A program made the translations under genes and the position numbers. The notes beneath the pieces are model-generated. The model saw only the letters and a program-made list of their open reading frames with translations. It was not told where the DNA came from and did not search any database. From assembly GCF_032118995.1 (NCBI RefSeq), contig NC_092663.1, positions 5,518,001 to 5,582,000 on the forward strand: a DNA stretch of 64,000 bases, in the 5' to 3' direction. Shown piece by piece: positions 45,401 to 56,214 of this stretch; the stretch's first letter is position 1, and every line of letters starts with the position of its first letter. Origin of the DNA: Asterias amurensis. Taxonomy: Eukaryota; Echinodermata; Asteroidea; Forcipulatida; Asteriidae.

Positions 45401-48400
45401 GGCAAATGAGGACCTACAAAAAAGATCAAGAGTGCCATGGTGGGAGAATTGTCGTGGCCCAATTACCAAATTTAGGCCTACAGTTCAGTAATTGCATGAC
45501 ACTGATTATGTGTAGGCGCAATTGAGTGTATACAGTTTCTGTAACGTACTTGCTCTTCGAGAAACAAATTCTCTAGGAAACACTATCATTAGTCCTTTGT
45601 GATTTAAAAATTAAAGTATATACTTACTGTGCAAAATCAATACTATTTAATATTGACAATTGATATTCCGATCCCTCCCGTCTTTTTCCAATCAGTGATT
45701 GTTCAGGAGTGGGTAGGGATTTATAACATTTAAGACATCATGACTGCACCTGTTGTAATTTGTGTCCCTAATTGGATGCTGAGCAGTTCCTTAAAGCATA
45801 GAGGACAGATCTCAAAGTAACTCTATTAAAGATGAGACCTTTTGTGTGGTCTTCTGGAGGAATACACTGATCTTTGCAATGCAATCTTCTTTCTTGATGC
45901 TTTGTGTTTTTCTTCCCTAATTGGGAAGGGGGTTCTCTTTGAAGTTGCTGTCTTTTTGTCCTCATATTATAACATCCTGCAGAACATGAATTCTGGGGAT
46001 ATACAATATAATACAATACAATGGGTTTTTATATAGCGCCATTTCATTTAGACCACAGCGCTTTAAACGAACAATAGCAATGCAGATACATGTAATACAA
46101 CAAATGAATAATAAAGCAATAAACAGACACTAAGGAAAAAGATGTTTTTTAAGTGCTTTCTTGAAAATAGGAAGTGAAATTGAGGTGCGTATTGTGATGG
46201 GAAGATGGTTCCACAGTCCTGGAGCGGCTAAGGAAAATGATTTAGATGCAGCGGATTGAAGAGATTTGCTGCTCGGTTTATTTTCAGCAAGACGGGTTTT
46301 GTCTGATGCTGAGCGAAGCCCAGCCCTAGTTTGACTGTGAAAAGAAAAACAAGATGAAAGATATGCTGGTGCAAGTCCATTTAAGCATTTATACACATGC
46401 ACCAATATTTTGAATTGAATGCGCTCTTTCACCGGGAGCCAATGTAGCTTTTTGAGAAAAGGAGTTGCATGATCATGTTTAGACGCACAAAATATTAGTT
46501 TGGCAGCCCAATTCTGAAGATGTTGAAGTCTATTAATTTGATTCATTCACTGTATGGGTTGATGCTGTGAGTACCTTTTTAAAACCTTGACATAATATCA
46601 TTGGAAGACATTTTTCATTGGGCCACTTGACCCTTACTAATACTAATGATTTAATCATTGGGCCAGTAAATGCATTACTGAACAAGAATGGTGGTCTTAT
46701 CATCTTTCGACCCTGTTTTCTTTTTTGGACTCTAACATCTTAATGTCTTGAGTTTGGTGTCTCAACTACAATGTATCAGTGTGTGAGGTACCAGACCACA
46801 TAGTAAATTCCGTATAACCAGCTCTGCATAGCAATAGGAACCCTGACTATTTTGGTTTTAATTGATTTTAAAGCTCACAAGACTACTAAACTGTGAAGTC
46901 AAATTAAGTTTTTGTCTCCTTCAAAAGTAGTCATGTGTTATAATTGATTTTAGTAAACAGTAAGATTCCGCTTAAAAGTTGCAATCGTCTGTAAACCTTT
47001 TCTACTGGGCCTTCTTCTTTAAGAAAGTATCCCCCTTTTGGCTTTCTTAACCCAAAATCTAATATCTTCAAGTTGCCCTATCATCATGCAGGAGCGATCA
47101 TTCATAGAAAATTGTTTATTTGTTTTTTTCTTTCACAAAAGCATAAGGACCCCAACCCTTCAGCCTTCCCTTCAGGAATGCAGTACTTTATGATCCATTG
47201 AAATTGGCTTACAAATAGATTGTTTCCCATGAAGACACAGGCTGATAGCATGCACAATGCATCAATGCAAATGTCGTCTTGCCTCCTTAACAAGCGAGTA
47301 ATTGCATTTGAGACGAAACAGAGTGTAATAATTGTCCATTCACACTTGGTAGGAATCCTACTGGAAGGAGACGTAATAAAGATATCACCTGAAAAATGAA
47401 AAATCAATTGTAATGTATTAAGGAACATTGACTGGAAAAGTGCAGGACACCTCTTAGGTTGTGATTTGTACTATGTGACCTGACAGCTCCCTTCTACTAA
47501 ACAAGACGATCTGATAATATATACAATATTGGAAAGAGAAGTGTGAAACTTGTACTGGTTATACCAAAGAGTCCTCGATAACTGCAACATCAAGCTCAGA
47601 TTTTAATTTAGTGTTTGCGTGTGATGTAAGCAATGCCCAATGTAACCACACATAGTGTTCTAGATTTGGTGGGCTGCATGATGATTAGTTTCACAAGGTG
47701 TTTTGAGATGGTGATGGTAAGCGCATATATTGATGGTAAAGCAGAGCCATGAAACTGGGCCCAGGCGTATTGGATTGGTTGTAAAGCATTTGAAGTGGAG
47801 GTCTTAGAGGTTTTCAACATTTAGCCCCCTTGGCTTTACACAGTATGCACTTTGCCTTTATGTGACAAGAAGAACAAAAAAGAAACGGACAAATATTTGT
47901 GCATTTGCACTTTGTGTTGATAGAATGCACTTTTGAATCCTCACTGCCAATACTAGCCTACGAGAACAGACACATGACCAACAAATAGCAGCAATTACAC
48001 ATGTTTGCCCCGAGGTTGCTTTCGCGTCTAGTCAACCAAAGTGTGAACATCTTCATCATGCCAAAATTGTGAGCGTATCATCCACAAAGATTTCAGCAAT
48101 ATGTTTTTTTTGCCCCGGTAGGACGAGATGATGAACTTGTCTGCACTCTGTGCCACTGTTATGATAAAGACATGAGTACACATGTTGTGAACGGCAGTTA
48201 TTATTGTTAGTAAAATAAATAGCCATGTCATCACAGGCTATTTGAGGAATTCATTGGATGAGTTTAATAATATTGGACGAAAAAGACCAAGGGTCGAGAG
48301 GACAAAAGAAAGGGCAAATCAATACACTAGGATCAAAAGCTATGTAAGGATTTGGGAAAAAGATGCTAAAAACAGAAAGAGTTAAGCCCGGTCCATTCAT

Positions 48401-51400
48401 CCTGATATGCGAATATGTATGTGATACAAATATTGATGTCACACATTGGCAACGAATACTTCCCCACAGTGAGCTGTGCTCAACTCTTGCGAATTTTTCG
48501 CAGAGAAAACAGAGTTGTGACGTCATTGTGCTTTGCATTCGTTATTCGCAGGAAGTAAGCTTTACTGTTTTGTGTTTGATCAAAAGCCTCTACCATCTTT
48601 TGCCATTGGAATCAGAATTCTCTTTTTTCTTGTGTCTCAAGGACAGAAGGAAACACTTAAAAGACGGTCTCAACTCAAAGAACCAAGATTTCTTAAAAAC
48701 TAAAGTACCTTGGCAACAAACATAGGATGCCTTTTGTAGGAACTGAGGCCTTTGCTTGGATGGGGCACTGTTTAGCCAAATAATAGAGCATTCTGCTTAT
48801 AATGCACTATCCACCACTCATAGGATGTGTTTGTGTTACTTTTATTCTAGTCTCTGGAGAATTTAGTGATAAAAATGAGTGCCTTTAAGTGGGACTTAAT
48901 CTACATTTTCATTCACACAGTTTTTGTAATAGTGTTTCATTTGTTGTACATTGTAGCGTGAGTAAGTAAGTGACTTTCTGGCTGCTTTGGCTCTTGGCAT
49001 TGAAATTTAAATTCCTTCCCTTTTCAGTGATATTTACAATGGACTGTAGGCTTTTTGTTAGAATTTTGATCAATTACAACTGTATGAGTGAAGGGAATTA
49101 GCCACTTGACATTTACAAATAGATATTTGAGTGCTTTTGGCTCTTTTGTTCAAGGCTCAAATTGAGCGTAATCCATCGAGAATTGCTGTCCGATAAAATG
49201 AAGATCATAAATTGATAATTATAATAATACAAAAATAATAAAGACTTGTAATGCGCATCCACCCTGCTGGGTGTTCAAGCACAGGAAAACCCAAAACAAA
49301 AGAAAAGAAAACAGTCCTTGAAAACCTGTGACATAAAATAAGTTTTGAGAAGAGATTTGAATTTTGTGGTACAAAACATTTCATGGGAAGGTTCTATTGC
49401 AGGGGTATTGAGTTGATGGATTTTCAAAATCTGAAAAGAAACCTAAACAATGTAAAGTGTTTCTCAAACTATTTTCTGCTGTAAGATATCATAAAAGCCA
49501 CCAATGCTTTTCGTTAAAGGAACACGTTGCCTTGGATCGGACGAGTTGGTCTATTAAAAAGCATTTGAAACCGTTTGTTATGAAATGCAATGGTTAGAAA
49601 GATGTTTTAAAAGTAGAATATAATGATCCACACAAGTATCACTCGAAATTGCACGGTTTACGTTTTACATTGCGAACTATCACGGTCGGCCATTTATGGG
49701 AGTCAAAATTTTGACTCCCATAAATGGTCGACCGTGTTAGTTGACAGGGTAAAAAGAAAACCACGCAATTTTGAGACATATTTGTGTAGATCATTGTATT
49801 CTACTTTTACAATATCTTTCTAACCATATACATTTTACAACAAACCGTTACAGAATGCTTTTCAAAGACCAACTCGACCGATCCAAGGCAACGTGTTCCT
49901 TTAAGCAGCTTTTCACTAACGTATCCCACCCTCAAAATTTAGGGGTCGGAGGGATATGTTCTTAATTGCAACTTTCCCTATGTTTGTAATCATGTTAGCA
50001 ATCCTAAAAAAGATTGAAAATAATATCAGTGCATTCTGTAATCACATTTAGTTTCCACTGTAACAGAATTTAGGATTATTTGGTTAAAGAGCTAGGAGAG
50101 GTAGGGGTAATGTTAAGTATAAAGTGCACATAGCAGTCTTTAGTTGACGCACGGCATTCAGTAGTACAGGCAAATACTGAGCCATGGGAGTACCATTTGG
50201 TAGGAATTGAATACCGCAGTAACTGTTTAATTACCATGAGCTGATTGGCAGAACATGCAGTTCAAGCCATTCGGATTGGTTGAAAGATACGCAAGAGTGC
50301 GTGTTTGAACAGGTGAAGAAGCTTTATTAGCTAATTAGGCTGCTAGACTACAGCGTTAAAGTACAGGGAGACATCACTCCTTATTCTTTGAATTCCACCT
50401 TTTGTAGTATCAACTTTTCAAATACAACTACGAAAAACAGAAAGACATGTTGCAATTCTTTTTATTTCAAAGTAATTTATCTACAAGCACTTTGAAAAGT
50501 TTACATCAGCGGTCTGTCTACACACTCTATCTCCCAATTTCAACCTTTTGTAGCTTTTTACAAGTGAATTAGGTCAGACAACTGGGCCCACTTATATAGA
50601 GCTGATTGAGCTAAGAAATTAGCTAAGCACAACAAAAGGATGCTTCACAAAATAAGGTTACCAGCCAAACTACTACGTCACATGTACAATTTGTGATTGG
50701 TATTCTGCTCATTTCTGCTTAGAAGAAATGTGTCAAGCAATATTTTCTGCTTGAGCAGCTCTATGAAATTGGGCCCTGGATTTTACTGGGCCCATAAATT
50801 TAAAGAAAAAATGCATGAGTTGGATCTAACGCCTGAGACAGACACAATTTCATCTGCAAAGGTTTTCCTTTCTCCTACAATTAGACACCTCTCTAAACCC
50901 CATCGTAGACCCTCGGGGCACCAGACAGCTACCGCATAATTGAACCATTTTTTCTTACACACATTAATGTAGTTGTACATTGCAGCGCGTAGTTTTTTAA
51001 ATGTTATGGTTTATCTAATAGAGTGTTTGTAGAGTGGGCTGATCTGATAAAAGCTGTTAGAGGGGGCTGGGCAGGGAGGGATTCTCGGTCTGTTTAGTGA
51101 AATGGAGCGCTGAGGCGATCAGAATTCTTTAAACCAATCATTTACAGGTATTATGGTTTACTGTCACATGATACACTGGGTATTTCCAATGTGCGTGTGC
51201 GTGTGTGTGTGGTGTGTGTACCTTTATATATGTATGTTTTTATTCACTTTAAAGCCATTATACACTTTCGGAACAGAAAAAAAAGAAAAAAAGTTCACAG
51301 ATTTACCAATAACTTACAGGGTTTGCAGAAGGTAATGGTAAAAGACTTCTCTTGAAATATTATTCCATGAAATGCTTTACTTTTCGAGAAAACATTAAAA

Positions 51401-53265
51401 CAATTATCAATTCTCGAATTACGGCAGAATTACGGATTTATTGTAAACACATGTCATGACACGGCGTATCGTGCCGAAACAAGGGTGGGTTTTCCCGTTA
51501 TTTTCTCCCAAGTCGGGATATATAAGTTGTGATACACAAAGTGTGGGCTTTTGGACAATACTTTTTACCAAAAGTGTCCAATGGCTTTAAAGGCACTAGA
51601 CTCGTTTGGTAATTGTCAAAGACTAGTGTTCCCACTTGGTGTATTCCAACATACTGGATACATAAAATAATAGACCTGTGAAAAGTTGGGCTCAATTAGT
51701 CATCTTAGTGACAAGACAATAATTAAAGAAAAAACACCCTTGGTGTATAATTCTTTCAGATAAAAGGTTTATATCTACAGGAAGATCAGTCAGGTAGGGT
51801 TCTAACCCTAATCTCTTGACGTATCATTTCAGGTGATATTGTTTTGCTTTATTTGTTTAATCAAGAGCTGCGCTAGACTGTACTTTTGAAAGTGAAAGTT
51901 TTGTTGAACCTTTGGCGCTAAGGTAAATAGTCCTTGTCAATTATTGAGAATAGCCCCTTTTTGTCACTCACTTTCTCTCTACACTATCAGTAGTCCTATA
52001 AAATGAAATGTCACTACTTGTCTTCATCTTCTATTGAAGAAAGGTTGTATACACAAAGTGAGTCTTTTGTTTTCATGGTTGGTTTGATGGTGATTTCCTG
52101 GCTAGATTTGTTCCAGTTCGCCAAGTGACAAATGAGGAGTACACAGTATACTGTATAATAACGGACATTGTATGGTTCAATCTACTGGATTTTTTGTATT
52201 TGGTGTTTTGTCAACAAGCAAAGAAGCGGTCAAGCAAACAGTCAATTCAAGAGCTGAATATGTTTAAGTTTTTAACAGTTTTTAATACAGAGTAAGGAAA
52301 TACAGCATTGGACATGGGAGGGTTATTTTTGAAATGAGTGCTTAAAAATAAGTTTATTTGACAAACTTAAGGTTGGATAAAGGCAGTACACATATGTATG
52401 TGTTTGATGTTGTAATTCAGAAGGTCTTTTCTTGGGATTTAAAGGAATCTGGAGTTATTTTCCCAAACCTGGCACACCGAGGTGAGGACACCTGGCCTCA
52501 GACCGTTTAAATCTTGAATGACTCTTCCCTAGACTTGCATGGTTTATAGCAGTATAGATATGAATAAGATATTTAGAATGTGACCATATTCCCTCCCCCC
52601 CCCCCCCAAAAAAAAAAAAAAAGTGAGTAAAGATAGAGTCACGTTAATTACAATCTGCATTTCTGAAGACCCGCCTAAAGCCCGGCTCATACTTCCTCCT
52701 GCGATACGAATTTTGATGCCTCAAATTCACATTCGAAACGATTAATTCACATCAGTTATAATTTTGCTCAACTCCTGGGAAACATTCGCTGCAAAAAACA
52801 GCCCTGTGTCGTCAAAACTCATATCGCATTCTCAGAAAGTAAGAACCGGGCTTATGGGCTTCTAAAAACGCTGAATTTTGCCCCAAATTAATATTCTTTA
52901 TTCCGATTGCAAATTTTTGATCTTTTAAATCACTTATTATATATTTATCTCTACATGAGTGACATAAATCAGAAAATATGAAAACATGCTGACCAACTAT
53001 GGATTGACTGTAAAGACTGCCTAAGGTACATGTCAGCATGGTCACACCAATCAACTCTGATCTGTAGGGGTGTATTCAAACGCTAAATTCCATCTTTCTA
53101 CCAAAACATTTTGATGATGACACCTTCGTCCTGTCACCTGTCATGTCAGTTCCGCTCGAAAATGAAAGTGCCAGTAGTCCATTCATGCCAACTTTTCTTT
53201 AACAGTTCTTTATTTCTTGTCATTTCAGACAACCTTTTGGCACTGCGTCAACACGTCTGCACCAG
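27408..53265 (+). CDS. RECK: RECK, first four coding exons (gene continues beyond the window)
   Basis: Exons 27408-27468, 28904-28962, 40842-40916 and 53229-53265 have AG/GT borders and phases 1,0,0,1. They join to a signal peptide MKSGFLTLVWICSLSVVFAQ, then DPECCHGVRSHPACQASCDQ, MALEASAPGRRQHLSNLR, NNCPMSLTTFWHCVNTSAP. The order CC-N/HG..C..C, short helix with LxxL, NCP and WxCVNxS is the start of the first of the five cysteine-knot repeats of RECK. RECK is a GPI-anchored inhibitor of matrix metalloproteases and, in vertebrates, a partner of GPR124 in Wnt7 signalling. I found no fifth exon before 64000; the remaining cysteine-rich, Kazal and C-terminal parts must lie to the right. Intron sizes of 1.4, 11.9, 12.3 and more than 10.7 kb make the locus long. 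Confidence 0.87.
28011..28397. mobile_element. Family C palindromic MITE, copy 2
   Basis: TCTAAAGGAACACGTTGCC to GGCAACGTGTTCCTTTAA, with the same interior as copy 1 but a small deletion in one arm of the central palindrome. Confidence 0.92.
28439..28510. repeat. Inverted repeat of about 20-bp arms
   Basis: Arms CCCTACTACCTATGATATGAGG and CCTCATATTTGTAGTAGGG enclose GTTCG..CGAAC-like inner sequence (GCCACCGTTCGTCCGAC). A possible further small foldback element, abutting the family C copy. Confidence 0.6.
28904..28962 (+). CDS. RECK: RECK exon 2: first CC motif
   Basis: The acceptor is ccaaatag/AT and the donor GATCAG/gtaaga. It encodes (D)PECCHGVRSHPACQASCDQ, aligned with CCNHS..CRDVCEQ of vertebrate RECK. 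Only 59 bp, so missed by length-based scans. Confidence 0.85.
29001..29386. mobile_element. Family A MITE
   Basis: CAGGCAGTGGACACTATTGG to CCAATAGTGTCCACTACTTTAA with the central GAGACCTCAAG hairpin. The left TTAA is lost. Confidence 0.87.
30759..31244. mobile_element. Family A MITE with a retroposon tail inserted
   Basis: Left TTAAAGGCACTGGACACC, right TTTAGTGTCAAGTGCCTTTA. At about 30962-31061 the normal interior is interrupted by TGAGGCGCTGTGTTAATTGT, GAGCGCCATAGAAATG and a TTATTATTA run. Confidence 0.82.
30962..31061 (+). mobile_element. Truncated SINE/LINE 3' tail inside a MITE
   Basis: GGCGCTGTGTTAATTGTAGA, GCGCCATAGAAATG and a TTATTATTACTATTATT tail: the conserved retroposon 3' end found elsewhere in this window. 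Confidence 0.65.
32964..33285. mobile_element. Family A MITE, right end missing
   Basis: TTAAAGGCACTCGACACTATTGG to GGGAAACACCAAGTAAGG. The central hairpin is of another subtype, AAGACTTCAGCTGAAGCCTTT. Confidence 0.83.
33287..33331. repeat. Perfect or near-perfect hairpin CAACATTTTGGGAC
   Basis: Arms CAACATTTTGGGAC and GTCCCAAAATGTTG enclose ATTGTATTAAATACATC, at the broken right end of the preceding MITE. Confidence 0.8.
35811..36001. mobile_element. Family E MITE, copy 1
   Basis: Ends AGCCTGGTTCATACTCCG and GGATTCGCAGGATGAACCAGG. The interior is a palindrome around GTTGAGCACAGCTCAAC and contains GTGACGTCAATATTC. Confidence 0.82.
36913..37005. mobile_element. Family A fragment (central part)
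   Basis: AGATGGTTGATTTCGAGACCTC, AAATTACTACTTTCTGGAAAAC and ACTTCAGAGGGAGCTGTTTC; both ends absent. Confidence 0.75.
39340..39590. mobile_element. Family A remnant, diverged
   Basis: GTCAGAAACGACCCCTCTTTTG, GAGAAAGAGGTAATTTTGTAC, TTTGTTATTTTATGCATG and GGGAAACACCAAGTGAGG in family order. Confidence 0.65.
40428..40749. mobile_element. Family A MITE (CTTCAGGCCTGAAG subtype)
   Basis: TTAAAGGCTGGACACTATTGG to GGAACACCAAGTG. The central hairpin AAAGACTTCAGGCCTGAAGCC is the subtype of 32964. The right end is lost; it stops about 90 bp before the RECK exon 3 acceptor. Confidence 0.82.
40842..40916 (+). CDS. RECK: RECK exon 3
   Basis: A 25-codon exon, phase 0-0, acceptor tatcttag/ATGGCT and donor TCACTG/gtaagg. 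It encodes MALEASAPGRRQHLSNLRNN then CPMSL, matching the SESRLKHLLQRAPDYCP region. Confidence 0.82.
43922..44340 (+). repeat. Degenerate tandem array, period about 170 bp
   Basis: CTTCCAATTAGGGCATGTGG occurs at about 43949 and 44117, with the variant CTTCCAATTAGAGCATGTGG at about 44298. Between these lie ATAATCAGG and GGCC..TGCCC blocks. An inner 27-bp unit (ATCAGGACTAGAAATACACA) is doubled at 44164-44217. Related sequence lies at 15515-15700. Confidence 0.85.
44957..45342. mobile_element. Family A MITE, near-consensus copy
   Basis: TTAAAGGCAGTGGACACTATTTG to CCAATAGTGTCCACTGCCTTTAA with intact TTAA on both sides and an intact central hairpin. It is the best reference copy for the family here. 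Confidence 0.92.
45995..46546 (-). mobile_element. 3' end of a non-LTR retrotransposon ORF2 plus tail
   Basis: Minus-strand frame 46546-46130: NRLQHLQNWAAKLI, LHWLPVKERIQFKILVHVYK, LNGLAPAYLSSCF and LWNHLPITIRTS..FKKALKKHLF then stop. This is the classic C-terminal region of a CR1/L2/Jockey-type reverse transcriptase ORF. It is followed by TTTAAAGCGCTGTGG and GGCGCTATATAAA with an ATTGTATTGTATT tail. 5'-truncated at 46546. Confidence 0.9.
48384..48560. mobile_element. Family E MITE, copy 2
   Basis: TTAAGCCCGGTCCATTCATCC to ATTCGCAGGAAGTAAGC, with GAGCTGTGCTCAACTCTTGCG and TGACGTCATTG inside. Confidence 0.75.
49197..49300 (-). repeat. Retroposon 3' tail, reversed
   Basis: Minus strand: CACCCAGCAGGGTGGATGCG, CATTACAAGTCTTTATTATT and a TATTATTATAAT run. 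Similar to the tail at 56735-56800. Confidence 0.5.
49514..49904. mobile_element. Family C palindromic MITE, copy 3
   Basis: TTAAAGGAACACGTTGCC to GGCAACGTGTTCCTTTAA, TTAA on both sides; the central 56-bp palindrome has one mismatch. Confidence 0.93.
50582..50778. mobile_element. Family F MITE with GGGCCCA ends
   Basis: Left GGGCCCACTTATATAGAGCTG and right GCAGCTCTATGAAATTGGGCCC are inverted. Interior TTAGCTAAGCAC / CTGCTTAGAAG pairs. Fragments of the same family are at 53820-53881 and 57038-57110. Confidence 0.78.
51192..51219 (+). repeat. GT microsatellite
   Basis: An interrupted GTGTGC/GTGT run. Confidence 0.9.
51249..51590. mobile_element. Family B MITE, copy 3
   Basis: TTAAAGCCATTATACACTTTCGG to AAAGTGTCCAATGGCTTTAA. 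It contains the longer interior (TTTACTTTTCGAGAAAACAT, TTCTCGAATTACGG) also seen in reverse in 16851-17213. Confidence 0.88.
51587..51770. mobile_element. Family A MITE, left half, sharing TTAA with the preceding element
   Basis: TTAAAGGCACTAGACTCGTTTGG to ACACCCTTGGTG. Its left TTAA (51587-51590) is the right TTAA of the family B copy. Confidence 0.82.
52676..52854. mobile_element. Family E MITE, copy 3
   Basis: TAAAGCCCGGCTCATACTTCC to AGAACCGGGCTTA, inverted ends; contains CTCAACTCCTGGGAAACATTCG and CGTCAAAACTC. Confidence 0.78.
53229..53265 (+). CDS. RECK: RECK exon 4
   Basis: A 37-bp exon, acceptor gtcatttcag/ACAACC and donor CACCAG/gtagga. It encodes TTFWHCVNTSAP, matching the VEIWNCMNSSLP region of vertebrate RECK. 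Phase 0 in and 1 out. Confidence 0.82.
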
Positions 53266-53819
53266 GTAGGAAAAACAAACATACATTCCTCAACCATTTC
53301 CTGAGTACAATACGTGACATTTTGGTGTTTTTCTCCCCCCTCATCTCAATACCGTTTGAGTCAGTGCTGCTTTCATTGTGTTCCCGATGTGTGTTGTGTC
53401 TTGTTTTCCTTCCCTGCAAAGCTCTGTTTTGTCGGTGAAGACTAGTATAATTGGTATGTTTGTTATTTCTAACTTTTAGTGTACTTTCCCCTTTTATGTT
53501 CTTGAACTTTGCCAACCTTTCACTGGCATGTCGGGACAGTCTAAAATCCACAAAGTTTTTTTAAGTGAACACTGGTTTTTGAGATCTTTACAATTATCTG
53601 TTATCTTAAGAATTTTGGAGTGTGTGTCAGGAGAATTGTTTGACAACAATTGAAAGTCTGCTCAAATATTTTTCCATGTGATTCCTTTGTTTCTTTTGTT
53701 GGTGAAATGTTCACAATGTATATTGTGATTTCAAAACAGCACATAACGTCGGTAACTAAGAGCAGCTTTGTTAACTTCAAGTAGCCCAATACAAAACCTG
53801 ACGATCCTAATAGTCGAAA

Positions 53820-53881
53820 AGCACAGAATTCCCTGCTTCCTTAAGCGCCGATTCTGTGCTTACGGCCACGAAATTGGGCCC
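53820..53881. mobile_element. Family F fragment
   Basis: AGCGCCGATTCTGTGCTTACGG, then CGAAATTGGGCCC, as in the GGGCCC-ended family; only one end. Confidence 0.5.
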
Positions 53882-56214
53882 TTGTCTTGGATCCTATAAA
53901 GGAAATGTAGATTTTTGCAGTTTAATAGAGGAACAGCAGAATATTTTAGTAATATTCGTGCTCCTTGAGCTTCTTTCTTATAAATCCTTACTTCATTTAT
54001 ACTGGTATATCCTAGTAACAAAAATTATCAGTGCTTTCCCCTTGAGTCTTATGACATTGAGTGAGTTGTGTCCCAAAATGAATCCATGATTAGGCTAAAT
54101 ATTCAGTAACTAAATCAGGAAGTTTTTGTAGAAGAAATTCCATGAATTGTTTTTTTTTTTTTTGCTCTTGTCATTTTTTTTTTTAACAAGGTAGGACTAT
54201 ACCAAATTGGCTCAAGATTTCCCTATTAATGGAGTCTTTACTTTGCTTCATCACGTTCAGTCATGATGTACTTCCATGAAAACAAGATATATTGGCAAAC
54301 AAAAGCTTCTCTCTTTATGTTAACTCAAATCTTAAATTATTGTGATTGCTGTAGCGTTAGGAATTTCTTAGGTTTTAAAGGTGTGAAACTTTAGATTTTT
54401 TCAATGTTAGAAGCATTTCTAAAGGGGAAAATGCACAAAGTTGTGATTTGAAAAACTTGTTTGGGTGTGAAACTGGGACATATATGCATGGTTGATATGC
54501 ATGGTTTGCTGAAGGTGTTTTCATGCTATTTAGTTCTATTCATTCTGATTGAAGAGGTGAGTAATTGGGGGTGGGGTGAAGGGGTTGCTGGGATTTAACG
54601 AATCCATGAAGCTATTAGCACAACCCTTGACAAATTCACCTTGACAGAATGATCTCAAGTGGAAATGTCTTAGACTAGTGACCATCGAAATCCCAGTAGG
54701 GCCCATTAAAGGATTCCCAGCAACTACGTTTGACCCGTTTGGCGGTATGTACCGACCCCCTCAGTATTGTCCACTAATGGCTGACATTCTTAACCAAGAC
54801 AAGTTTGTACAATGTGTGTATAATAAGGGAGGCATAACGGACAATTAGTTTCACTCTTTCACAACGGTTCTCAAGAGACAGTTTTCCCTTTTTTTTCTTT
54901 CTGTGAGCGCAATGAAGTCAGTGAGCTGTTATGGGATACAAACATCATTGTGTGTATCTTTGCTCTCCATGGTGTCCCGTCGGTCTATTTGATATACCCC
55001 AATCCTCCAGCCAGGGATACTATTCTCTTTAGTGACCAAAGCACGTGCAGCGGTCCTGCCCTGGTGTTTAAGACACACATTGTTTGTGGGATCTCCCAGT
55101 GAGATTGCGACAACTGGCTGCTTTCCAGTAAAAGTGTTTGCCGGATCATGGTCAATTGTGTGTGTTTGTAGCTGAAGCCAAACAGTGTTAAAGGGTTCCA
55201 TTGTCCCACCCTGACAAAAACCCTCCCCTTAAATCAACTAGAAGACCCCTGTCTTGTTCGCTGTTGAATAGACGGTAAAGCGGAGCTTAGGGATTTACTG
55301 TCTTCTGGGAGACTTGCTATTGATCCGATTGGTGGATTGATTGGTTCATTCCTGGAGTGTAAACCCCCACTCAGAAAAAGGCAACTGTGAAGTATTGGAT
55401 GCGAAGTGGAATACCACTTTGTACATGTTAAAGCTGCTATACAAAGATACAGACCTAGTTTTGACTTAATGTTCCCTTTCCCCTGAATTTTGCTTCACTT
55501 CTAACCAAATGTGTCCAGTGCCTTTAAGTAGTTTGAATAATGCCATAAGGAGACCAACAGGAAATCAAAGTCACCTTAAGTGTAGCCATTCCATGATTTA
55601 GTGTTCTTTTACAAAGCTGTAATGCACATAAAAAAACATGAGGAATATCAGAAGTGCCTCTCAACACAAGCAAGCAATCTTTCAGACTCCATTGTAAATA
55701 CCCTCAGCTTTACGATCAGCATCTATGTCCGAATAAAAATGAGTAATGTTCAAACTGTTTTTGTATTTGAGCTGGACTCGCAAGCTGGTTGTCACGTTCA
55801 GGTCCCAAACATCAAACTCTACTAGGGCAATGGAATTTGTTTATTTGGTGAACAAAAATCAAGCGCAAGTTTTGACTGTTTCTTTTGGGTTTTGGTTATA
55901 ACCGGACAGCTTGATTGATTGATCTCGTCTGTTTGAAAACTCTGTTTCAACAAATACTGCTGAAACGGTAGTACTTTGTGGCTTGTTTTAATGGCAGGTA
56001 AAATAAACAACTTGTTCATTTTTATAATCCAGTCAAGCTGAAGTATTCAATTATGAAATTCTGGCGAAGCTAGGCAGATGTTTGAAAGCTGAACGTCAAA
56101 TCTGGTCTCAGTGTGCTGTACTTGACCTACAACTTCAGAAAGTTTCAATAACAGTGGAATGAATAAACTGATGTCATAAAGAAACCCTGATTATTAAAGG
56201 CACTGTACCATGTT

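Larger units (their letters stand above)
40917..53228 (+). other. RECK intron 3
   Basis: 12.3 kb, no supported gene. Holds the tandem array 43922-44340, MITEs at 44957, 48384, 49514, 50582, 51249, 51587 and 52676, a reversed LINE end (45995-46546), a retroposon tail (49197-49300), a GT microsatellite (51192-51219) and a C/A run (52596-52622). Confidence 0.6.
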
